Positions 25,121-38,200 of a stretch of 64,000 bases of DNA are shown in pieces. A program made the position numbers and the translations under genes. The stretch is from Mimachlamys varia (lineage: Eukaryota > Mollusca > Bivalvia > Pectinida > Pectinidae): NCBI GenBank assembly GCA_947623455.1, contig OX392536.1:10287282-10351281 (forward strand), read 5' to 3'. The number at the start of each line of letters is the position of its first letter. Positions within the stretch are counted from its first letter, which is position 1. The notes beneath the pieces are model-generated. The model worked only from the letters and a program-made list of their open reading frames with translations, made no database searches and was not told where the DNA came from.

Positions 25121-25830
25121 ATCTAGCGTGACCATATGAGGTACAGTATAGGTGTACATGTACAGAACACAGACCATAGATCTAGAGTGACCATATGAGG
25201 TACAGTATAGGTGTACATGTACAGAACACAGACCATAGATCTAGAGTGACCATATGAGGTACAGTATAGGTGTACATGTACAGAACACAGACCATAGATC
25301 TAGAGTGACCATATGAGGTACAGTATAGGTGTACATGTACAGAACACAGACCATAGATCTAGAGTGACCATATGAGGTACAGTATAGGTGTACATGTACA
25401 GAACACAGACCATAGATCTAGAGTGACCATATGAGGTACAGTATAGGTGTACATGTACAGAACACAGACCATAGATCTAGAGTGACCATATGAGGTACAG
25501 TATAGGTGTACATGTACAGAACACTGACCATAGATCTAGAGTGACCATATGAGGTACAGTATAGGTGTACATGTACAGAACACTGACCATAGATCTAGAG
25601 TGACCATATGAGGTACAGTATAGGTGTACATGTACAGAACACTGACCATAGATCTAGAGTGACCATATGAGGTACAGTATAGGTGTACATGTACAGAACA
25701 CTGACCATAGATCTAGAGTGACCATATGAGGTACAGTATAGGTGTACATGTACAGAACACTGACCATAGATCTAGAGTGACCATATGAGGTACAGTATAC
25801 ATGTAGGTGTACATGTACAGAACACTGACC
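25121..25830. repeat. 59-bp tandem repeat, ~12 copies
   Basis: tacagtata recurs at 25142, 25201, 25260 and onward, at exactly 59-bp intervals to about 25791. The unit includes ggtgtacatgtacagaacac, then accatagatctagagtgacc. The only regular variation is acagacc versus actgacc, with the acagacc type on the left and the actgacc type on the right, which shows directional spread of two variants. Confidence 0.96.
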
Positions 25831-26139
25831 ATTCTAAGTACAGTACAACACTGAGAATACAACAGTACACATGTAGGTAGAATGTGTACACAGTACAGGT
25901 ACATTTATTAACACAGTTTGTGTACATTTATTGATAAGTACAGTCATCTCAGGATGCAATACACTGCAATTCAGGTGTACTGTATGTCCAGTGTGAGTAA
26001 CTGACCACAGGGTGGGTCTGCTCCAGGATTCTGACCATTCCAGAAATAATAAGTTTCAGCGTTACCCCCTGTATGTTTTTTTCTGTTACACTTTTTCGCC
26101 ATTTTTAACTGAGGTAGAAAAATCAGTGTTGCTACTTAC

Positions 26140-26240
26140 TTCACAAAAGAGTTAACATGTTGCATGGAAGCCTCGTAATTTTTACCGCCAACTTCTTGGC
26201 AATGGAGAGCCAGCAGGCCAGGCTCATAGTGCTGTACAGT
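26140..26240 (-). CDS. INPP5A: INPP5A exon 3
   Basis: A 101-bp exon with acceptor TTTCAG and donor GTAAGT. It starts in phase 0 and ends two bases into a codon. It encodes 33 residues including LLALHCQEVGGKNYEASM and ends ..NSFV, where the next codon (AA+purine) would give Lys as in the human FVK. The 67-codon open frame covering it extends into the intron and should not be taken as the exon. Confidence 0.9.
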
Positions 26241-29200
26241 CTGAAACAAACGTAGCAGAAAACCGTTACAAAGATTCACAGATACAAAGGCTCCTTTATA
26301 GTAGACAGGAACCTTCATCTCTGCATGTTTACGACACACTCATTAACTCCTGGTTTAGGTTTTTACATCATACATGTTGTACATGTTACCGTTCTCAGCT
26401 ACGCTTTATCTCACACTTGATTTATAACGGCCTGAATAGTTATTTATGTTTCTGTCAGAATAAATACTGTACTAATTACTGTAAACATTCATATTTTCGC
26501 GTTAATCTTATTTTAGCGCTTTCCGCACTGAAAATATTGCGCTAAAATATGATTGCGCTAATTGGAGTTTTTATAATTATGTTCTTATATAATACTAACC
26601 ACGGATGCACGAATTCCTCATTGCAGTAATGTGCCACAAACTGACAATGTGCTCAAATTTGATTGCGCTAAATTAAGTATGCTTACAGTATAAGTTAATT
26701 GTGTATAACACTTTGTTATTTTTGTGGTTGTTATTGAACCCCGAAAATAAGAATTTGAACGTTGTATGTGTGTACTACCATTTGTTAAAATCAACATCCT
26801 TAAATTTTGTACATCAGAACAATCAAAACGGTTCTAATCCATGATGGAAAATATCCACAAAAAATTTGTATAATATCACATTAATGAAATATCAATCATA
26901 TTACGTAAGACTGTTGGTAGAAGGAAACATGAAAAGAAACAGACGACTCAAAGTCTGGATTTTGTATTTCCCTGAACCATTGCTAGCAATTCAATTCAGT
27001 GTTAAAACTTTGAAGTTCTTCACTCTCTAAACTTTGCTGATATAACTCTTGTGGTGGATAAACAGGTTACTTCTCGCTTATATTATCACTTCTCACAAAA
27101 CACAACTTCTAAATAATAATCATCCTTTATAGCCTACAGCAACATTGTAATTCTAACTGTGTAATTCTCAAAAGTAATAAACTTCTGTGTTTAATTATTT
27201 CCAACAGTCTATAGCTGTTAGAATGAACGGAAATTTTAAGGCTATTAGGTATACCCACCGCATAAAGGTTTGTTAATTACCAAAATAACCCTGAGCAATC
27301 CCGATCACTTACCTTTAGGAATTCTGTAAGCCATAGTTTCAGCATATGATCAGGCTGAAATCAGAAACAGAAATTGAATCCATGAACACATTACAAAATA
27401 AAATAAGACTATAAAATTGCAGGCTTACAGCTGTATAGAAGAAAAGTTCTATTTTTGTCACCACAATCTCAAATACTACAATATTACTGTAGTTATAAAT
27501 GCCTACACCAAAACTAGCACCTGTATAAACTCATTTAACAGTCTGGGCAGGTATACATAATGTATACTGATAATCAAATAATGCTATTTCAAATTTTTAA
27601 TCCAATAAACACTTCTCAATGAAAACGTATCAGCACCGCATCCGATACACTACTACATAATGTGCAAAACATTTGCAACAAAATTGGACTAAATGATGTT
27701 TACTACATGTACATGTCTTAGATAATTTAAATTAAATACCTCATGCTCAACATGAAATAATTAACTCCAATTGTAGCTTACACACTTGGTAGTTTATTAC
27801 TTATGTGCACAGCAGCGGAACCTGCATCCTAATTACACTATGACTTTTCTAAGCACCAACATATCAACTTCATGGTTTCTGCACAACACTTCACATAGGT
27901 ACACATGTTTATATCAGTGAATCAATATAATTACTGAGCATATATATATATATATAATAGTATATATCTAGTATGACTGTCAGAAAAATGGATGTGTCAG
28001 TATGGCAAGAAAACCAGTACCCCCTCTGACAACCAAATGCAAAGAGAAGTACTTTTTTGGGGGGATTTCTTTTCAAATTTCCGCTGGTGTTAGACAAGGC
28101 TCCTCCATGTCAGTCATACCACTTTATGAATATTTTCAAATAAATAAATAGGAGGAGAACCAACTCCAGAAGCCAGGTTTCCTATCATGATCAGTATACA
28201 ATATATTCTACTTTCTTCTGCAGCTGGTTGCCGATAATTTTTGCCCCGATGACAGCCTTCTAGAATGTAGAAAATACTGAGGAGAAACCTGGCTTCAGGA
28301 GTTGTTCTTCTTCTTTGTTTATTTGTTTACTGTTTAAGACGATTCTGTATACCACTAGGATGAAACCAATTGTATAAACTAAAGTTCACGTACTTTTTTT
28401 TTATATTTACCATTTATACAACTTCTTCCTTTTTATTTATCTGTTTACTTTTTTAAGAGAGTCCTGTATATACCACTTAGGGTATCCCCTTGAAACTGTG
28501 TTGTTAACAAATTGTAAAAACTAAAGTTCACAATTTTTTTTTTATATTTACCAGTTATATAACCTCTTCCTTTTTATGTATTTGTTCACTTTTTTAAGAG
28601 TACCCTATACACCACCCTATACACCTTCTATAACTAATACCAGATGGACCACAACACACATACATATGTATGCACTTAGCAGGATGTTGGGTCTTGGAGA
28701 ATTTCTCCTACTGGATGTTTTTCAAATCTGCTTTTAAAAGATTTCAAAAGATAAATTTGGCAATACATGTACCACTGGAAAAATTAAGTTGATTTTCACC
28801 ACACCAGAACATGACAAGCATCTTAACATCATACAACTACCAGTACATACCAAATTGCAATTCAATATATTCTCTATCCCTAAAGAGTGATTATAGCGGA
28901 ATGACAGTTTAAAGGATGGCTGGGCATGAAAACTGGTAAACGTTAACTGGTATAATGTATATATACTGATAAAATTATCAAATAATCAGATTTTAGAAAA
29001 ATTTCGGAAAATGACAGTAATGACATCAAGAAATTCACCGAAATATTTTACAATACGATTTAATACTCTCCCTGTAAAGAAAAAATGCCTTTATACATTA
29101 AAACTGTGTTTATCATGATTTACATTATTGACGTAATATACATGTCATATGACGTGAGCTATTATACATAGGGTAATTTTTGCAGTACATTAAGTGGCCA

Positions 29201-32200
29201 TTGAATTTGAAATGTCTACATATAATTATACATATTTAAACCTCATCATTCTTATTTGTACATAAGTATTTATCTCCAGTATCAAATTGGATAAAGCCAG
29301 TTATGTAATATGAATTATACACATATTTACGATTCAGTATTTCTCTGATTTGACTACCGGGTATGTATGCATGCATAGGACAGATTGTAAACTGAAAATT
29401 ATTTATTGAATGCCAACTTTGTATGACTTTTTTTATTGAACAGGACAAAAAGTTGTAGTCTAGGGTATATACTGTGTGGAGATTTATGATAGATTAAGCA
29501 CAGGTGCCTTATGTTCCGTGGTAAACATGTTCAATTGTTAATACACAAAGTCTACAGCAATATATCATCATTTCCACCACATAGCTCCCCACACCAAGAA
29601 CATGTACCTCAACCTTCCTGTTTTTTCATGTAACAAGTCTACCAAATTCTTCCGGTTTAAGACTAATAGCCAGCTGTCTATAAGCTAAAGATCATACATT
29701 CAGTACATACAATCTGGTTTAGCCTACTGAGAATAAAATCTCTTTTAAAATTTAAACAAATTGTTTTTATCTCTGATCCCACGGTTGCTTTATCTAGATA
29801 GCAATCTCTGTGTCCAAGTCTGACAGCAGTATCTTGTTATCTATCACATGTAATAAAGTCTTCCAAAAAAATGTCTGTTACTATAAAACTTCAGTGTTTT
29901 GTAACCATGAAGAACTAAATGTATTGAAAGGTTCATTTATATTATTAATACACATGTATGACCAATTAATTCAGTTTTGATCACGAGGAATGACAGACCT
30001 CCAGGAAACGAATCCCTGTGCCACTCTCTGGTCGAAAAATTAGATTAGATGAGGTAACTGCATGTACATCGATTGTATGGAATATTAAACTGAAATTCAA
30101 ATTATCTTGTGTTCACGTGCAGCAGGACAGTTGATCCCATGTAAAATTAAAGACTTTCTTTCATACTGTAAAAAATTATACATTTAAACATTTTGTCTGA
30201 GGCAATTAAGCTTATAAAAGCAGCATACACTATAATTTGTTCCTACAATTATCTCTTCCTTAAAATTGTGAACCAGAACTTGGCCATCAATTGCTTTGCA
30301 ATGCACTCTTTGTATTGATGCTAGATTTTCCACTCTTCATATTTTTTTAAACATATAATCGCATTCTTCATGTACCTTGACACCCTGTACTACATATTTT
30401 TTTAAACATATAATCGCATTCTTCATGTACCTTGACACCCTGTACTACTGTACAATGTGTAATTATGTACATGTACATTTGTACCTTGATACCCTGAAAT
30501 ATGAGCTCATCAAAGGCATTCTCATACTGTACATAGTGATCTTCGATTCGATGAAATGAAGCCATTCTCATACTGTACATAGCGATCTTCGATTCGATGA
30601 AATGAAGCTAACCGAGCACTGACAATGCTTTACAATATATTGGTGGATGGGACAGAAAGAACCTGAGTAAATCTAAATATGGAAGCCAGTGATGCTGACA
30701 GTCCAGCAGTAGCACATAACATTCCACTGTTGTACTGGTTATGATTTATAAAGACTTTGTCTAGACAGGAAAAGGGCATTTTTGAAGACAAACTGTCTAA
30801 AAGCTGAAGAGCCGATTTCTTGCAGCCAAACATGCTACATGTATAACGATTAATTATATCACCTTACAGCTCTGTGTCAGAAGGTACCTGTTGAGAGTTT
30901 ATTTACAATGTTTCTTGATTTACAATATATTTCAAGAGAAGCATCATGATTTATCATTGAGTATATGTACATAATGTCATAATGTGCTTTCCCTTCCATC
31001 TAGCCTTGTCCGTTTTTTCGTTTTACCTTAACTGATAGATGATTTGCTGATAATTTTTATCATTGATTTCTGTGAAATTCATGTCCATAATAAATGGTCA
31101 CTATAACGAGGTGTCTGATCCATACACAGAAACAGTGGAATTTTAAAGCAATTTCTGCAATTCTTAGTCAACATCGAAATAGGAAAACGGAAGCGATTTC
31201 AGTTTTGCGGGTCAATGGCCGTTAGTCGATGGCCACCTTGGAACCTACCATCAGCACTGTAATAAGAATAACAGTGGTAGCTATAGTGAAAGGTATATCA
31301 ACTGATACTGGGTCACATTGTTTTGGTTAGCTAAAGCTCTGGATCTACATCAATAATGATTAGCTTCCGTTATTGCACCAAGTGTACAGGGGTAAACACA
31401 ATCACGGACGGAATGCATCATTCCAAAACACAATCACTGAATAAGACATCTATCTCCCACACTCCAGTACCTACCCACCTATCTCCCACACTCCAGTACC
31501 TACCCACCTATCTCCCACACTCCAGTACCTACCCACCTATCTCCCACACTCCAGTACCTACCCACCTATCTCCCACACTCCAGTACCTACCCACCTATCT
31601 CCCAAACTCCAGTACCTACCCACCTATCTCCCACACTCCAGTACCTACCCACCTATCTCCTACACTCCAGTACCTACCCACCTATCTCCCACACTCCAGT
31701 ACCTACCCACCTATCTCCCACACTCCAGTACCTACCCACCTATCTCCCACACTCCAGTACCTACCCACCTATCTCCCACACTCCAGTACCTACCCACCTA
31801 TCTCCCACACTCCAGTACCTACCCACCTATCTCCCACACTCCAGTACCTACCCACCTATCTCCCACACTCCAGTACCTACCCACCTATCTCCCACACTCC
31901 AGTACCTACCCACCTATCTCCTACACTCCAGTACCTACCCACCTATCTCCTACACTCCAGTACCTACCCACCTATCTCCGCCACTCCAGTACCTACCCAC
32001 CTATCTCCCACACTCCAGTACCTACCCACCTATCTCCCACACTCCAGTACCTACCCACCTATCTCCCACACTCAAGTACCTACCCACCTATCTCCCACAC
32101 TCCAGTACCTACCCACCTATCTCCCACACTCCAGTACCTACCCACCTATCTCCCAAACTCCAGTACCTACCCACCTATCTCCCACACTCCAGTACCTACC

Positions 32201-35200
32201 CACCTATCTCCCACACTCCAGTACCTACCCACCTATCTCCCACACTCCAGTACCTACCCACCTATCTCCCACACTCCAGTACCTACCCACCTATCTCCCA
32301 CACTCCAGTACCTACCCACCTATCTCCCACACTCCAGTACCTACCCACCTATCTCCCACACTCCAGTACCTACCCACCTATCTCCCACACTCCAGTACCT
32401 ACCCACCTATCTCCCACACTCCAGTACCTACCCACCTATCTCCCACACTCCAGTACCTACCCACCTATCTCCCACACTCCAGTACCTACCCACCTATCTC
32501 CCACACTCCAGTACCTACCCACCTATCTCCCACACTCCAGTACCTACCCACCTATCTCCCACACTCCAGTACCTACCCACCTATCTCCTACACTCCAGTA
32601 CCTACCCACCTATCTCCCACACTCCAGTACCTACCCACCTATCTCCCACACTCCAGTACCTACCCACCTATCTCCCACACTCCAGTACCTACCCACCTAT
32701 CTCCCACACTCCAGTACCTACCCACCTATCTCCCACACTCCAGTACCTACCCACCTATCTCCCACACTCCAGTACCTACCCACCTATCTCCCACACTCCA
32801 GTACCTACCCACCTATCTCCTACACTCCAGTACCTACCCACCTATCTCCCACACTCCAGTACCTACCCACCTATCTCCCACACTCCAGTACCTACCCACC
32901 TATCTCCCACACTCCAGTACCTACCCACCTATCTCCCACACTCCAGTACCTACCCACCTATCTCCCACACTCCAGTACCTACCCACCTATCTCCCACACT
33001 CCAGTACCTACCCATCTATCTCCCACACTCCAGTACCTACCCACCTATCTCCTACACTCCAGTACCTACCCACCTATCTCCTACACTCCAGTACCTACCC
33101 ACCTATCTCCCACACTCCAGTACCTACCCATCTATCTCCCACACTCCAGTACCTACCCATCTATCTCCCACACTCCAGTACCTACCCACCTATCTCCCAC
33201 ACTCCAGTACCTACCCACCTATCTCCCACACTCCAGTACCTACCCACCTATCTCCCACACTCCAGTACCTACCCACCTATCTCCCACACTCCAGTACCTA
33301 CCCACCTATCTCCTACACTCCAGTACCTACCCACCTATCTCCCACACTCCAGTACCTACCCACCTATCTCCCACACTCCAGTACCTACCCACCTATCTCC
33401 CACACTCCAGTACCTACCCACCTATCTCCTACACTCCAGTACCTACCCACCTATCTCCCACACTCCAGTACCTACCCATCTATCTCCCACACTCCAGTAC
33501 CTACCCATCTATCTCCCACACTCCAGTACCTACCCACCTATCTCCCACACTCCAGTACCTACCCACCTATCTCCCACACTCCAGTACCTACCCACCTATC
33601 TCCCACACTCCAGTACCTACCCACCTATCTCCCACACTCCAGTACCTACCCACCTATCTCCTACACTCCAGTACCTACCCACCTATCTCCCACACTCCAG
33701 TACCTACCCACCTATCTCCCACACTCCAGTACCTACCCACCTATCTCCCACACTCCAGTACCTACCCACCTATCTCCCACACTCCAGTACCTACCCACCT
33801 ATCTCCCACACTCCAGTACCTACCCATCTATCTCCCACACTCCAGTACCTACCCATCTATCTCCCACACTCCAGTACCTACCCATCTATCTCCCACACTC
33901 CAGTACCTACCCACCTATCAATGTCATTATCATAAAGATGACCACACATCAATGGAACACGATCTCATTCAACAAAACGAAAATGTTGTCTCCACCAATA
34001 CAGTGCCTAGGATTTAATTAAATAGCTTGTCAACATCCTTATCTCTAATTCCTGCTACAAACAGCAAGCACAAAATGCTATCCTTCTTCATCATTGTCTT
34101 AATCAATGGCCTATACATCTTTACAAGATGCATTTTTACATTAACGAAGCTCATGGAATAAATGTATACTTTATTTTCACTAAACAAAATCTCCTAACAC
34201 AGCGCTGCCTAATTAGATACTTCTCACTAGTTAAAGGCCCAATATACGTAACTTCAGGGAAATTTTCATGATTCTGAAAAATTCTGGAAAAATTCCAGTT
34301 GATAACCATGCAAAAATAAGCCTAAAACGAGGTAAACCTGAGCGGTAACTAACAAGAAACTCTTGACAAAAAAATCCACAGAATTGAAAATAGTTCAGGT
34401 GGGGCCCACTTCAACAACAAAATTGAAGGTAGAAGACAGTTAGAAATGGACGCGTGTTTACAAATAGCGTGTTTTAACTGCTGCTGTACCGGTAACCGCG
34501 AAAGAATTCATCTTGAATATTGCTGATATCAGTTAATCTTAACTAAATCTATAAATATAATAAGTTATTAGGCTTGATTTTCGCTTCACGTTTTGCCGAA
34601 AGTTACGTATATTGGGCCTTTAATTTCTTTCAAACTAATTATGGAATTATATATTAATTGCATCAGACATGAAATTTTTTAAACATTTCCCGATAATTTC
34701 TTTTAAATTAATGTTTAATACATGTACATAGCTCTTTCTACCATGTCACTTAGATAACAGCAAAAATTGAAAAATAAACACGCCTTAAAAAGTAAATAGT
34801 GATCTATTATCTGTATAGAGATATAATTGAGTAGATTTTAACAGTTAGACTGCTTACATATACAGTATTAGATTATGACTTCGTGTATCGGATATATATT
34901 ATCTGTAAAAAAACACTTCAACTTAAGATTTTTGTTAACGCCTATTTGCTTTTCTGTGAAATGCTTATTTTTATCTCAATCTTAAGAATACTACTCACTT
35001 GATAGTATTCAATGCTGAGACAAGTATTATAAAATAGGTCTTTATCACCTAGTTTATGGACACAACTTTTTGAGGGAGCCGCGGTGGCCGAGTGGTTAAG
35101 GTCTTCCGACATTCTACCACGCCCTCCACCTTTTGGCCGCGGTAGCCGAGTGGTTAAGGTGTTCGGACATTCTACCACTAGCCCTCCACCTCTGGGTTTC

Positions 35201-38200
35201 GAGTTCGAATCCCACGTGGCCGTAGGTCGGTGGTTTTTCTCCAGAGTACTCCGGCTTCCCTCCACCTTCAAAACCTGGCATGTCCTTAAATTAATAGGAC
35301 GTGAAACAAAATAAACCAAACCAACACAACTTTCAAGAATAAACTTCAATGAAAAATGATAGCACCAAACTAGACTATCTATCTATCTTTAAATTATTAG
35401 TTAAGCCAAATAAAAATACTTACAAAGATGCGAAGGTAATACAAAGACACATACTAATTCATACTTTTACAAATATATGTACAGGGCATAATCAAATGAT
35501 TAAACACTTCTGAACTGCAAACAAAGACTTTGCATGCATGTACATCATCATCGGAAACCCACAGTACACTTCTCTGATGCTTGCATACCTTCGGCTAAAA
35601 TAGATGGAAACTCTCATTTTTGTTCTAAAATATATAGTAGCCAATCATATCGATACTTTCATTCATGACTACATCCAGCCGGGGTATCCCTTTTAATTTG
35701 TAGCACTGCCTGTCAACAAAACCTGTCAATTGTGTTAAACAATTGTAACGATTGTGATTAAAATATAAGGTCCTACTATACGGAGATCGACATCGGCGTC
35801 ATGCCTACGGAAATATAATGGTCGTGGTCAAGGGTAAAATGATCTACCGGAGTGTCACGAGAAACAACCATTCTGATTGGTCAAAATCTGCAAATAAACT
35901 TCTATTCGGGGAAACAAAGATTTATATCTATTCTAGGCCACAATTTAATACCCTGCGTGATCCCAGTCTCAGACCATTGTATAAACATGATGACTGTTGG
36001 ATAAATATATGTTATATACAACTAGTGGAATATGACCTTTCGGACTTTTGACTGGTTGAGAAGTTGAACTTTGACCGGAAATCATGTGGGTCAATGCAAA
36101 GTGCTGATTGTTGACGTCGTCATCGATTGTTGGCGTTGTCACAATTTGGTGAGAATATATGCGAGATGATGTGTTTTCACGCAAATATCATCCGCGGTTC
36201 ACAGAAAACAACACTACCACTGCGGCTTAATAGTATTGTGGTAGAAACAGGTCACACAACTTGTGGGTATTGGATATGGAATTTATTTCACTCTCGTTAA
36301 TTATTTTTTTAAAGTTACTAAAGACACGAGCTAAATTGTAACGTTTAAAAAATAATGAACTCGAGTGAAATAAATTCCATATCCAACAACCACTCTTTGT
36401 GTAACCTCTATATAAATAACAGAGCAGATAGTAAAATTATACTTGAGAACAAATTTTTCTGTAACTGATACACAGATAGAGGCTACAGTACACAGAATGT
36501 GACAGATTGACATGACAAACTGTGCGTAACAAGAATTATTGATAAATAGAAATGCTATTAAAATTTGTCGTAAATAAAAACTTGCACAAATCGTGACGTC
36601 ATTCTCAGCGTTATCATTATGTTCATCTACATTTCGCTATAAATAGATAGACAAGATAACCAACATCTATCAATTGTTGGTCTTTATTGAATTTTTCAGT
36701 CCCATATAAAAATATGCAATAACAACCAGAGATCAAGAGATGTATTTTTTGAAAATATTTATCATAAGCTATCTTCATCAAGTCGTGACGACTGAATACC
36801 TACCGGTATCTGTATCGCCTACACAAACTGACACACATTTATAATTCTGTTGTTTTTTTTAATGTGTCATATTTTCTATGCACATTATATACCTGTATAT
36901 ATATAGAGAGAGATACACATGATATTGTAAAAGGCAATCCATGATAATTACAGTCATGCTATTTTAAATTTGTTCTTTTTTAACAGTTTGAACTTAAAAT
37001 ACCACCTGTTCACAGACATTTAATTTTGTTTGGTCACGAATACATTGTTGGTTGTACTATAGAGGGAATGAACCAATTAAAGTATGTTTATTGGTTAAAT
37101 ATAAATCTGCAGTGAAAATGATAAACACGAACCTGACCTTAAAAGCATTATCTTCCTCTCCCTCCCTCCCTCCCCCAACAATTGTACGTGTATCTATCAA
37201 GATTCAAAGTTAAATCACATCAAGTCCAAAGCAACTGGTTCTTTTCAGATTGAAATGATCGGACAACCCATGACATTACATATTGCTTTTATTTATTTAT
37301 ATATATGTAGCGGATCTTCGATCGGCGGCAACCAGATACTTCAATTGGGTGAGCGTGCATCGGTCTAGAGTTTGCATTGGAAGGTCCTGGAGTTCAAACC
37401 CCGGTCTGGCCATGCAATTTTCCTCTCTTGTTACTATTTTTATATATCCAGGTCATCTTTGTAGGTTATACTGCAGAAATTATATAATGATTACTCAAAT
37501 GGATATATAAAAATCTCCATCGTTACTGATTAGATATATAGTCAATTGTTTTTGATGTACATCTACAGAAATAGTCTTTTTCTCACATTAAAAGAATAGT
37601 AAAACAAAACAATTTTCTTAAAGCATATGAAAATGTTTTTTTTTAATTTTGCAAGCATTTGATGTTAAATCATTCTCCTCACATTACCTATGCATCTGCA
37701 GCAGAATTCTGAAATCAATTTCGTATTCAAAATCAACATTGGTCTAGAATGTTCATTGCTGGTACAAAATGTACTACATTACAAGCAGGTAATGTCTACC
37801 ATATATACCAAATTTTAAACCATCTTATAATACTGTAGCCGCCCTATATACCTTGTACTAAAATCAACTGAACACTGTATATCGAAAAAAGTTTCGAAAT
37901 ATTTGTGACTGCATGCACAGCCAAGCCCTTCATTTTTTTTGAGAGAGATTTAGAGAAACAACTGTCTGTGAATTCAATTTCTACACGTCTGTCTACTGAA
38001 GCCTCCCAAAGGGAATTTTTCTGTCTGAGCAGAATTCCAAAGAGGGATACAAGTTTGCAAAAAAAAAAAAATTGTTTTTCGCTTGATATACAATTACATT
38101 TAGTGAAACTAAGGAAAATGAAACATAAAACAATTTATGTTACATACTAGCACTGTAGAGAGACATATGACTTTGTGTAACAATATCAGGAATGATGAAC

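Larger units (their letters stand above)
27355..31447 (-). other. INPP5A intron 1, left part
   Basis: No exon is expected here, because exons 1 and 2 abut in the protein. It contains short local duplications at 28318-28620 and 30345-30607 and is otherwise unremarkable AT-rich sequence. Confidence 0.7.

Noticed and set aside
31356..33935. 859-codon open frame rich in Pro/Thr/Ser
   Set aside because: It is the 29-bp minisatellite read through; the peptide cycles every 29 residues through all three frames, and the region lies in an intron on the opposite strand.
35135..35221. Possible functional tRNA gene (Ser/Leu-like)
   Set aside because: A SINE body and AT-rich tail follow the head, and a second partial head precedes it; the same body is attached to a different head at 43749.
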